A stretch of 5,780 nucleotides of DNA from Ktedonobacter racemifer (GTDB lineage: Bacteria > Chloroflexota > DTOL01 > JACQYG01), in the NCBI GenBank assembly GCA_020723545.1, contig DYIS01000054.1:1-5780 (forward strand). Reading direction: 5' to 3'. Below are positions 1-5,780 of this stretch, in pieces. The notes beneath the pieces were generated by a model that had not been told where the DNA came from, did not search any database, and saw only the letters and a program-made list of their open reading frames with translations. The position numbers and the translations under genes are program-made. The number at the start of each line of letters is the position of its first letter. The stretch's first letter is position 1.

Positions 1-1297
1 ACAAGAGCTCCCGGGGCGATTTATGCAGGAGGTCCATCCCGGCGGCGAAGATCTTGTGGCCCAGGGCCTCTGCGTCCACGCCGGCGAAGGCCTCCAGGGC
101 CTTGGCCGCCCGCCGGTCCCGGGCGGTGCAGGTGGGAGAGCGGAACAGCAAGGTATCGGCGATGATGGAGGACAGCATCAGCCCAGCCATGGTTGGCGGG
201 ATGGGAACCCCAGCTTCTCCGTACATCTCGGCGATGATCGTGCAGGTGCAGCCGACGGCCTCGCAGCGGAAGAAGATCGGTTGCGGCGTCTGGATGTCGG
301 CCAGGCGGTGGTGATCGATGATGCCCACGATCTCCGCCTCCTCCAGCCCCTCCACCGCCTGGGCCCTTTCGTTGTGATCCACCAGGATGAGCTGGCGGCG
401 GGCCGGTTTCAGCAGGTCGCTGCGGGAGAGGATGCCCACCAGGCAACCCCGGTCGTCTATCACGGGCATGGTGCGCTCCCGGGAGAGCGAGCGGCGCACG
501 TCGCCCACATAGTCTTCGGGCGAACAAGCAAGGTACTCCGAGCGCATGATGTGGGCCACCGGGGTGCTCATGTTCAAGAGCCGCACGGTGGTGAAGGTGT
601 GATGCGGCACGGATATCACCGTCACGTTGCGCTCCCGAGCCAGATCCAGGATCGCCGAGGATACCGGCAGATTGCCGGTGACCACCAGGGCCCCGGCGCC
701 ACGCTCGATGGCCACCCGCTGGGCATCCTCCCGGTCACCCAGGACCACCAGGCAGTCGGGCTCAATGCGTGACGCCATGCTCTCCACTCGCATCGCCCCC
801 ACCAGGACCTTGTTGCGCAACCGGCGGCTGCTGGCTGCTACCAGGATCTGCCCCTCCAGGGTCCGCACAACGTTTTCTAGCTCTAAGGGCACGTTGTCCA
901 GAATAGCCGGGTCCAGGCCGTCCAGGAACACCCGGGCGAAGTCCTCCACCGAGACCATGCCTACGGGTCGACGGTCATGGTCCAGTATCGGCACGCCCCT
1001 GATGTTATGCTCCCGGATCAGCCTGCCCACCTGGAGGAGCGAGTCGCCGGGGCTGGCCACCAGCGGATTGGGGCTCATTAGGTCGCTGACCCTCAGCCGA
1101 ACGTCGCGGACCAGGACCGGCTCGGGCACTCCAAAGCGTTCCAGCACGAAGCGGGACTGATCCCAGAGATCCCCCTGCCTGGCTGGTACCACATTCGCGT
1201 CACCCAGCCGGTGCCGGAGCTCGGCGTAGGCGATGGCGGCGCAGATGGCGTCGGTGTCTGGGTTCTTATGCCCAATAACGTAAATAATGGTGCTCAC
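1..1297 (-). CDS. Family II (DHH) manganese-dependent inorganic pyrophosphatase with CBS-DRTGG-CBS regulatory insert, 3' end beyond window
   Basis: Cytosolic enzyme that hydrolyses pyrophosphate to two phosphates, pulling biosynthetic reactions forward. 432 codons are visible and the frame is still open at the left edge. The N-terminus IIYVIGHKNPDTDAI holds metal ligands H10, D14 and D16. Then come CBS1 (about 70-126), a DRTGG-like domain (about 137-245, with VTGN at 206-209) and CBS2 (about 246-303). The DHH phosphoesterase fold then resumes with LVDHNE (D307), IIDHH (D328, H329, H330) and IADTLLFRSPTCT (D381), so all six canonical metal-ligand positions are present. The C-terminal DHHA2 substrate-binding domain, with the family's conserved Lys and Arg, is missing only because the window ends; DRTGG-type relatives are roughly 540-550 residues. 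In characterised CBS-PPases the CBS pair binds adenine nucleotides (AMP/ADP inhibit, ATP can activate), and DRTGG-containing ones are activated by diadenosine polyphosphates. Applying that here is inference. GTG at 1297 is chosen because an in-frame TAA lies three codons upstream and the conserved motif begins within ten residues. No clear Shine-Dalgarno precedes it. Confidence 0.95.
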   Translation of the reverse strand, partial: MSTIIYVIGHKNPDTDAICAAIAYAELRHRLGDANVVPARQGDLWDQSRFVLERFGVPEPVLVRDVRLRVSDLMSPNPLVASPGDSLLQVGRLIREHNIRGVPILDHDRRPVGMVSVEDFARVFLDGLDPAILDNVPLELENVVRTLEGQILVAASSRRLRNKVLVGAMRVESMASRIEPDCLVVLGDREDAQRVAIERGAGALVVTGNLPVSSAILDLARERNVTVISVPHHTFTTVRLLNMSTPVAHIMRSEYLACSPEDYVGDVRRSLSRERTMPVIDDRGCLVGILSRSDLLKPARRQLILVDHNERAQAVEGLEEAEIVGIIDHHRLADIQTPQPIFFRCEAVGCTCTIIAEMYGEAGVPIPPTMAGLMLSSIIADTLLFRSPTCTARDRRAAKALEAFAGVDAEALGHKIFAAGMDLLHKSPRELL

Positions 1298-1350
1298 TGT
1301 TCGTTAGTAGTTAAAGAAGTGCCCTCGGGTATGGCTGCCCAGGAGAACAT
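1294..1350 (-). CDS. Possible 18-codon leader peptide overlapping the pyrophosphatase start
   Basis: An ATG at 1350 opens a frame encoding MFSWAAIPEGTSLTTNEQ and stops at TGA (1296-1294). The stop overlaps the pyrophosphatase GTG start as GTGA, the arrangement used for translational coupling. The ATG lies only about 4-6 nt after the transcription start predicted from the adjacent promoter, so if translated it would be nearly leaderless; there is no room for a Shine-Dalgarno. The downstream gene also lacks an evident Shine-Dalgarno, which makes re-initiation after this frame an attractive explanation. The peptide matches nothing I recognise. An 18-codon frame can easily arise by chance, so this is a hypothesis rather than an established gene. 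Confidence 0.3.
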   Translation of the reverse strand: MFSWAAIPEGTSLTTNEQ

Positions 1351-1361
1351 CAGCGTGGGGA

Positions 1362-1390
1362 ATTATACTTTCAGTTGAGGGTTAAGTCAA
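1362..1390 (-). promoter_or_regulatory. Sigma-70/SigA-type promoter for the pyrophosphatase gene
   Basis: Read on the minus strand, a -35 box TTGACT (1390-1385; five of six consensus bases) is followed by a 17-nt spacer (1384-1368) and a perfect -10 box TATAAT (1367-1362). The start of transcription is expected near 1356-1354, giving a leader of about 57-60 nt before the GTG at 1297. The -35 box begins only 17 nt after the ATPase stop codon, and I see no terminator between them. The pyrophosphatase may therefore receive both its own transcript and read-through from the transporter operon. No palindromic operator is evident around the boxes, suggesting constitutive expression, as expected for a housekeeping pyrophosphatase. 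Confidence 0.82.
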
Positions 1391-1406
1391 TCGCTCTGGT
1401 CACCGG

Positions 1407-2498
1407 TTATCCCAACACCAGTTCTCCGCTCTTGCGGTATACCAGGATTCGCTCCGGGTTCACCCCCACCCATACCCGGCCGGTCTGTTGAGGAGGCTCT
1501 CCGGTGAACAGGCGCACCGAGAGGGTAGTGCTGTCCACCAGCAGGATCACCACGCACTCTGCACCCAGAGGCTGGATGGCATAGGTCTCCGCCGGAATAG
1601 CAAAAGAATCGCCCTGGCCACAGAAGGTAAGGTGTTCTGGCCGGACCCCCAGGATGACCTCTTCACCATCGCGGAGGGTGAGCGCCAGCCGATCTCGCAA
1701 CGACGTCAGATCCAGGCGAAAGGTGGTCCCCACCAGGTGAGCAGTGTCAACCCCCACCTCCAGACGGCACGGGACGAGGTTCATGGGGGGATTGCCGATG
1801 AACCCGGCCACAAAGGTGGTCTGCGGGCGGCGATAGACCTCCAGCGGCGTACCCACCTGGATGATGCGCCCCTGGTTCATGATGGCGATACGGTCGGCCA
1901 GGGCCAGGGCTTCGGCCTGATCGTGGGTCACGTAGACAGTGGTGATCCCCAGCTCATGCTGTAGGTGCTTCAAGAACCCCCGGGCTTCCAGCCGCAGTTT
2001 CGCATCCAGGTTGGAGAGGGGCTCATCGAAGAGGAAGACTTGGGGTTTATGGACTACGGCCCGGGCCACGGCGGCCCGCTGTTGCTGCCCACCCGAGAGC
2101 TGGGCAGGCCGTCGCTCCAAGAGCTCAGCGATTTGCAAGAACCCCGCCACTTCGCCGACCCGCTCCCGAATCTCGCGTCTCCCCACCCCTCTGACTTTCA
2201 GAGGATACCCCACGTTGTCCAGGATAGTCATGTGGGGATAGAGGGCGTAGTCCTGAAAGACCATAGCCACGTCCCTCTCCCGTGGCGGGAGGCCAGTCAC
2301 GTCCCGGTCTCCGATGTGGACTCGCCCCGCCGTGGGAACCTCCAGGCCAGCGATAAGACGCAGAGTGGTGGTTTTGCCGCAACCGGAGGGTCCCAGAAGG
2401 GCGAAGAACTCCCCGTCAATGATGGGCAGGCTAACATTATCCACGGCGATCACCAGGCCAAAGCGCCGGGTGACATTCTCCAGCATGATACGGGCCAT
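1407..2498 (-). CDS. ABC transporter ATPase, MalK/UgpC (CUT1) family
   Basis: ATP-binding subunit that dimerises on the cytosolic face of the two permeases and powers solute import. It is 363 residues, usual for MalK/UgpC proteins. Visible motifs are Walker A GPSGCGKTT (36-44), Q-loop Q82, ABC signature LSGGQ (134-138), Walker B VFLFDE (154-159, catalytic E159), D-loop SNLD (162-165) and switch H192 in VTHDQ. The C-terminal TOBE/OB regulatory region starts near 235 and carries the family hallmark GVRPEH (284-289). All catalytic residues are intact. The ATG at 2498 is preceded by GAGGG (2510-2506) with a 7-nt gap, so the start is well supported. The gene follows the second permease by 29 bp and is the last of the transporter operon, so this importer has its own ATPase instead of relying on a shared one. 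Substrate cannot be inferred from this subunit. The MalK-like C-terminal domain may also serve as a regulatory docking site, as in Escherichia coli MalK, but nothing here shows it. Confidence 0.97.
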   Translation of the reverse strand: MARIMLENVTRRFGLVIAVDNVSLPIIDGEFFALLGPSGCGKTTTLRLIAGLEVPTAGRVHIGDRDVTGLPPRERDVAMVFQDYALYPHMTILDNVGYPLKVRGVGRREIRERVGEVAGFLQIAELLERRPAQLSGGQQQRAAVARAVVHKPQVFLFDEPLSNLDAKLRLEARGFLKHLQHELGITTVYVTHDQAEALALADRIAIMNQGRIIQVGTPLEVYRRPQTTFVAGFIGNPPMNLVPCRLEVGVDTAHLVGTTFRLDLTSLRDRLALTLRDGEEVILGVRPEHLTFCGQGDSFAIPAETYAIQPLGAECVVILLVDSTTLSVRLFTGEPPQQTGRVWVGVNPERILVYRKSGELVLG

Positions 2499-2527
2499 GC
2501 GTTTTCCCTCTTACAGGTTAGTATAGG

Positions 2528-3355
2528 CTACCGCTTGATCCCACCAAAGAAGCGGAAGCCGTAGCGCCAGTTGACCAAAAGATACAGCACCAGCACCGGC
2601 AGGGCGAAGAGCAGGGCGTAGGAAGATGTCAGAGTAATAATGGGCGTGCCGGCTTCCGTGTAGAAGGAGTAGATGGCCACCGACGCCGGCATACTGGTAG
2701 GGCTGCGCAGCAGGATAAAGGGGATGAGGAAAGCCCCCCACACGTGCACGAAAGCCCAGATGGCCACCACCATCATCCCCGGCTGCACCAGGGGAGCGAC
2801 GACGTCCTGGAACATCTGCCGCGGAGTGGCGCCACTGACCAGGGCCGACTCTTCGTAAGACCGCGGGATCCCTTCCACAAAGTCCCGCATGATGAAGATA
2901 GCCGTGGGTAGCAACCCCCCGGTAAAGACCAGGATCACCCCCAGGAGGGTGTCGATCAGTCCCAGGTAGAAGATCAAAAGGAAGATGGGGACCATCGCCG
3001 CCGTGCCGGTGACGACGGAGGAAAAAAGGATCAGGGCATAGATCAGGAAATCCAGCCCCGGCACATCGGTGCGGGAGAGGGCGTAGGCTGCCAGCGTGGC
3101 CACAAGGGTGGTGATGAGCATGGCCCCGATGCCCAGGATGGCGCTGTTCAGGAGCGCCCGCATGGCGAAGGCATTGGCGAACACCAGGCGAAAGTTCGCC
3201 ATAGTAGCCGGCGAGGGTATCTCTGCGGCCAGGGTGCCCCGGGGGTTAAAGGGGGTGAGCACCAGCCATAACATGGGCAGGGCAAAGAAGGCTGCCACCA
3301 GGGTTACGAAGAGGTAGAATGCCACGCGTGCCAGGACAAGCCGCACCAGTCTCAT
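2528..3355 (-). CDS. Carbohydrate ABC transporter permease, MalG/UgpE type (CUT1 family)
   Basis: Inner-membrane subunit forming half of the translocation pore with the permease encoded just upstream. It is 275 residues with six predicted membrane segments at about 11-35, 69-92, 103-127, 133-156, 191-216 and 240-262. The cytoplasmic EAA loop that docks on the ATPase is YEESALVSGATPRQMFQDVVAP (167-188, with E169, G175 and P188). Length and the short first periplasmic loop fit the MalG-type partner. The ATG at 3355 overlaps the TGA of the preceding permease as ATGA (3355-3352), and AAGGGG (3368-3363) stands 7 nt upstream inside the preceding gene, so this start is firm. The same reading frame stays open far upstream to 4273, but those roughly 306 codons lie out of frame over the first permease, are rich in Pro, His and Arg and look nothing like a membrane protein; they are not part of this gene. 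The protein ends in GGIKR. Confidence 0.95.
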   Translation of the reverse strand: MRLVRLVLARVAFYLFVTLVAAFFALPMLWLVLTPFNPRGTLAAEIPSPATMANFRLVFANAFAMRALLNSAILGIGAMLITTLVATLAAYALSRTDVPGLDFLIYALILFSSVVTGTAAMVPIFLLIFYLGLIDTLLGVILVFTGGLLPTAIFIMRDFVEGIPRSYEESALVSGATPRQMFQDVVAPLVQPGMMVVAIWAFVHVWGAFLIPFILLRSPTSMPASVAIYSFYTEAGTPIITLTSSYALLFALPVLVLYLLVNWRYGFRFFGGIKR

Positions 3356-4260
3356 GTTCGCACCCCTTGTCGGCGGAGGATGGTCAGATAGGTCAGGGCC
3401 AGGACCAGGTTGATGAGCATCATCGCCACGGCGATGGCCCCACCTCGCCCGAACTCGAAGAACTGAAAGGCGATGCGGAAGGTATAGATGGACACCAACT
3501 CTGACTTGAAGGCCGGTCCGCCCCCGGTGATGAGAAACGGGGTGAAGGTATTGAAGGTCCATAGGGTAATCAGGATGATGTCCGTCAGGATGTGGCTGCG
3601 GATCAGGGGGAGAATGATGTCCCGGAACTTCTGCCAGCCGGAGGCCCCGGCCACCTCGGCCGATTCCAGGTAGGAAGGGGGAATGGTGGCCAGAGCCGAC
3701 GAGAAGAGGAGCATGGAAAAGGCCGTCCCCCGCCAGGTATTGAAGATGATGATGGAGAGCACGGGCTGCTGGATCAGCCAGTCCACGGGGGCCAACCTCA
3801 GGAGTTGCAGGATAGCGTTTAAGGTGCCCCGGTCGCGATCCAGGAAGGCCATCCAGGTGAAGGCCACCACCACGTCGGGGATGATCCAGGCCAGTATGAC
3901 CAGGGTGTAGACTATCTCCCTGAAAGCCCCCCGCCAGCGATAGAAGGCCCAGGCGATGGCCAGCCCCAGAAGTGCCTGGCCGATGAGAGCTGAGCCGACG
4001 ACGAATTGGGCTGAAATACGCAGGGCATTCCCAAACTGCCCGGAGGTCATCCATGTCTCGAAATCCAGCAGGCGGTGGTAATTGGCCAGGCCGACGAGGC
4101 GCGACTGGATCGCCGTCACACCGGTGAGGGTCTGATTGGTGAAACTCAGGTAAAAGACCCAGACGAAAGGGAACAGGATGAAGAGGGAAACAAAGCCCAG
4201 GGAAGGGAGGAGAAAGAAAAAGCCGGTGCGTCGGGACAGGATAGGCGCCCCCCCGGTCAT
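3352..4260 (-). CDS. Carbohydrate ABC transporter permease, MalF/UgpA type (CUT1 family)
   Basis: Inner-membrane subunit pairing with the MalG-type permease to form the sugar channel. From the chosen start it is 302 residues with six predicted membrane segments at about 13-38, 83-107, 116-139, 167-192, 223-245 and 272-295. The EAA loop (197-218) carries E199, A201, G205, F212 and P218 in the expected spacing. It lacks the large periplasmic insert of enterobacterial MalF and so resembles the smaller UgpA/LacF-like members. Two ATG codons are candidates, at 4266 and 4260. The GAGG at 4271-4268 abuts the first with only one base between, but stands 7 nt from the second, so 4260 (MTGGAPILSRR) is preferred. 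The choice changes the protein by two residues. Its stop overlaps the next permease start (ATGA), indicating coupled, balanced translation of the two pore subunits. Confidence 0.95.
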   Translation of the reverse strand: MTGGAPILSRRTGFFFLLPSLGFVSLFILFPFVWVFYLSFTNQTLTGVTAIQSRLVGLANYHRLLDFETWMTSGQFGNALRISAQFVVGSALIGQALLGLAIAWAFYRWRGAFREIVYTLVILAWIIPDVVVAFTWMAFLDRDRGTLNAILQLLRLAPVDWLIQQPVLSIIIFNTWRGTAFSMLLFSSALATIPPSYLESAEVAGASGWQKFRDIILPLIRSHILTDIILITLWTFNTFTPFLITGGGPAFKSELVSIYTFRIAFQFFEFGRGGAIAVAMMLINLVLALTYLTILRRQGVRT

Positions 4261-4267
4261 TGGCATA

Positions 4268-4271
4268 CCTC
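4268..4271 (-). promoter_or_regulatory. Shine-Dalgarno that decides the first permease's start
   Basis: GAGG (4271-4268, minus strand, context TTTGAGGT) lies 7 nt ahead of the ATG at 4260 but one base ahead of the ATG at 4266. Normal spacing favours the downstream codon. Confidence 0.65.
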
Positions 4272-4414
4272 AAAGAAAACGGTCAGGACAAGTGAGACGC
4301 ATGCCCGAGTAGAAGAGGAACCGCGTCCTCGCTGGTGGGCAGGCGAATAGCCCAACCTGCGTCCAACGCGGTTTAGCTCCTACCGCCTACACCTTTCGCT
4401 GCCATGGGAAGACG

Positions 4415-4447
4415 GAGGGTGGAGCCAGCGGAACCAGCTCCACCCTC
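4415..4447 (-). promoter_or_regulatory. Perfect 11-bp inverted repeat (mRNA hairpin) after the solute-binding protein gene
   Basis: The arms GAGGGTGGAGC (4415-4425) and GCTCCACCCTC (4437-4447, plus-strand reading) are exact reverse complements separated by 11 nt. The hairpin begins 7 nt past the binding-protein stop codon (4457-4455). On the minus strand no run of Ts follows the stem (CGTCTTCCCATGG), so a full Rho-independent terminator is unlikely. In binding-protein-dependent importers such as the maltose system, a stable hairpin between the binding protein and permease genes protects the upstream message from 3' decay or causes partial termination, so that binding protein exceeds membrane subunits. 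I infer the same role here. The rest of the gap (4267-4414) shows no convincing promoter and no gene; weak short stems around 4320-4390 are not persuasive. Confidence 0.75.
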
Positions 4448-4454
4448 TGGGGCG

Positions 4455-5780
4455 TTATTTGAGTTCGATGACCTTGTCGGGGCCCACCAAGGCCGTCACG
4501 GCCTTGGCGTAGGCCTCCATCGCCTTCTCCGGGGTCATCTCGCCAGAGACCACACGCTCGGTCAACAACTGGGCCTCGGCGGAGATCTTGGGGTACTCTG
4601 GGAGCATGGGCCGCACGGTGGTGAGGCCCAGGAGCTGCTTGGCCATCTCGGTCATCACCGGGTCGCCGATCACCGGCACGTCATCCCGCACTCGGATGCG
4701 CGGCTCCAGCTCCTGGAAGGCCATCAGAGGCTCCTTGCTGAACATGAAGGACAAGAGGGCCCAGGCCTCCTTAGGGTACTTGGTGTTGGGGTTAATGACG
4801 AAGCCGGTGCCGCCGGAGATGGTCACGAAGTCCTGGCCCTTGTAGCCCTTCTTGGGCTCCTTGGCTGGCATCTTGGCAAAGGACACGACCTCGTTGCGAT
4901 TGGGGATCTTCCACTCGCCGGTGGCGATCACCGAGCGCCAGAACCAGTCGCCCTCCACCAGCATGGCTATCTTGCCGTCTCGGAACCGGGCGAAGCTCTG
5001 GTTGCGACCATCCTTGAGCAACTGGAGGCGGGCGTCGCCCAGCTTCTCGTCCACGTAGACGGTCTTGTAGAAGTTCAGGGCATCCGCGATGGCCGGGGAC
5101 TTGGCGATCCACTTTCCCTTTTCGAAGTCATACATGTGAATGCCGGCGCCCAGGAGAGCCATGAAGTAGCCCTGCATGGTGGTGGCCTCGCCCATGGCCG
5201 TGCCGGCGTTCAGTTGCAGGGGAGTGACGTCCGGGAGGGCCTTCTTGATCTTGCGCGCCGTGTCCAGCAGCTCAGCCCAGCTCTTGGGTTGCCACGGCTC
5301 GGCGATGCCGGCTTTCGCGAAGAGGTCCTTGCGATAGAAGATCTCCCGCACATCGGTGCCCGAGGCGATGCCGTAGAGCTTGCCCTGGTAGCCAAGGATC
5401 TGCTGCAAGCCCGGGCTGATGTGCCCCCAACCCTCCCACTGTTTCACCTCCGGGCCTGCTATCTCGTCCAGAGGCTTGAGCAGCCCGCCGGCCACGAACT
5501 CGGGCACCCAGAAACCGTCGAAGGCGAACACGTCGTAGCCCTTGCCCACCTTCAGGTCCAGGGCATATTGCTCTTTGAGGGCTTCGTCGCTGCCGCCGAA
5601 CTCGACCAGCTTCGCGGTAACGTTCTTGCCCTCAGCCTTCATTTTCTCAGCGAACTTGGGGGCCAGATAGGTCTTGAACCACTTGACCATGTTGGCGTTG
5701 ACGCCTCCCTCCACGCAGCGGCAGGTCAAGGCGAGTTCGATGGTCGGCACCGGGGTAGCGGTGGGGGGCGGTGGAGGCGG
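4455..5780 (-). CDS. ABC transporter extracellular solute-binding protein (family 1), probable lipoprotein, 5' end beyond window
   Basis: Surface-tethered receptor that captures the solute and delivers it to the permease pair. 441 residues are visible and the frame is still open at the right edge. The first visible residues, PPPPPPTATPVPTIEL, form a Pro/Thr-rich linker like those following the lipidated cysteine in many Chloroflexota binding proteins. The signal peptide and lipobox must therefore lie outside the window, and the GTG at 5750 is an internal valine codon rather than the start. The family fold follows: a KLVEFGGSDEALKEQYALDL segment near 57-76, YDVFAFDGFWVPEFVAGGLLKPLDE (82-106), GKLYGI (133-138), IFYRKDLFAKAGI (147-159), a later GTGFVINPNTKYPKEAWALLSFM segment typical of hinge and C-lobe helices, and a C-terminal end at VIELK. 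The only two cysteines visible form a CRC pair (residues 20 and 22). The closest general class is sugar or oligosaccharide binders of CUT1 importers, which the two permeases support, but the ligand is not identifiable. It is the first gene of the importer operon visible here. Confidence 0.93.
   Translation of the reverse strand, partial: PPPPPPTATPVPTIELALTCRCVEGGVNANMVKWFKTYLAPKFAEKMKAEGKNVTAKLVEFGGSDEALKEQYALDLKVGKGYDVFAFDGFWVPEFVAGGLLKPLDEIAGPEVKQWEGWGHISPGLQQILGYQGKLYGIASGTDVREIFYRKDLFAKAGIAEPWQPKSWAELLDTARKIKKALPDVTPLQLNAGTAMGEATTMQGYFMALLGAGIHMYDFEKGKWIAKSPAIADALNFYKTVYVDEKLGDARLQLLKDGRNQSFARFRDGKIAMLVEGDWFWRSVIATGEWKIPNRNEVVSFAKMPAKEPKKGYKGQDFVTISGGTGFVINPNTKYPKEAWALLSFMFSKEPLMAFQELEPRIRVRDDVPVIGDPVMTEMAKQLLGLTTVRPMLPEYPKISAEAQLLTERVVSGEMTPEKAMEAYAKAVTALVGPDKVIELK

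Noticed and set aside
23..772. A 249-codon plus-strand frame opposite the pyrophosphatase gene
   Set aside because: It is antisense to a gene with clear family motifs, is rich in Gly, His and Arg with no recognisable domain, and mirrors GC-rich codon use. The 627-1160 plus-strand frame is rejected for the same reason.
1965..2564. A 199-codon plus-strand frame opposite the ABC ATPase
   Set aside because: Antisense shadow of a complete ATPase gene; its low-complexity composition resembles no protein family I know.
3356..4273. A long minus-strand frame from 4273 that runs without a stop into the second permease (582 codons in all)
   Set aside because: Its first 306 codons lie out of frame over the well-supported MalF-type permease and give a Pro/His/Arg-rich product with no membrane pattern. 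The true gene starts at the ATG at 3355 with its own AAGGGG. It is an accident of GC-rich codon use, not a fusion.
4371..4404. A ten-codon frame (MAAKGVGGRS) in the same gap
   Set aside because: It has no Shine-Dalgarno, is very short, and is not coupled to the permease start; nothing separates it from chance.
4267..4414. A second promoter or sugar-repressor operator in the gap before the first permease
   Set aside because: The best -35-like words (TTGGAC, TTGTCC on the minus strand) have no reasonable -10 at proper spacing, and the short inverted words around CCGCG are imperfect and off-centre.
4415..4447. Rho-independent terminator ending the binding-protein transcript
   Set aside because: The stem is strong, but neither strand has a T-run after it, so full intrinsic termination is unlikely. 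It is listed as a regulatory hairpin instead.
4455..5750. GTG at 5750 as the true start of the binding protein
   Set aside because: The frame stays open to the window edge with a characteristic lipoprotein linker, and no Shine-Dalgarno precedes the GTG.

Overview
The window is GC-rich bacterial chromosome, and every supportable gene lies on the minus strand, so the map reads from right to left. The best guess for the host is a member of the Chloroflexota. This rests on two things: the Pro/Thr-rich linker (PPPPPPTATP) ahead of the mature solute-binding protein, which is typical of lipoproteins in that phylum, and a CBS/DRTGG-type family II pyrophosphatase, a form seen in Firmicutes, Chloroflexota and some other anaerobes. 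The assignment is an inference, because the window holds no rRNA or marker gene.

Right part (5780 to 1407) is a complete-looking CUT1-type carbohydrate ABC importer except for the missing 5' end of its first gene. The order is solute-binding lipoprotein (5' end outside the window), a 188-bp gap with a strong hairpin just after the stop codon, MalF/UgpA-type permease, MalG/UgpE-type permease (ATGA overlap), and MalK/UgpC-type ATPase 29 bp later. Together they would capture a sugar, oligosaccharide or similar polyol-type solute outside the membrane and import it with ATP hydrolysis. The substrate cannot be read from sequence. The hairpin probably lets the binding protein be made in excess over the membrane subunits.

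Left part (1406 to 1) begins with a short intergenic region carrying a near-consensus housekeeping promoter (TTGACT, 17-nt spacer, TATAAT). It fires into a gene for a Mn/Co-dependent family II inorganic pyrophosphatase with inserted CBS-DRTGG-CBS regulatory modules; the gene runs off the left edge before its C-terminal DHHA2 domain. The leader between promoter and gene contains an 18-codon open frame whose stop overlaps the GTG start of the pyrophosphatase (GTGA), and there is no clear Shine-Dalgarno sequence. This leader is the least ordinary structure in the window.

I saw no tRNA, rRNA, CRISPR array, insertion sequence or phage gene. Apart from the leader arrangement and the intergenic hairpin, this is an ordinary metabolic region. 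I do not see a previously undescribed system in it.
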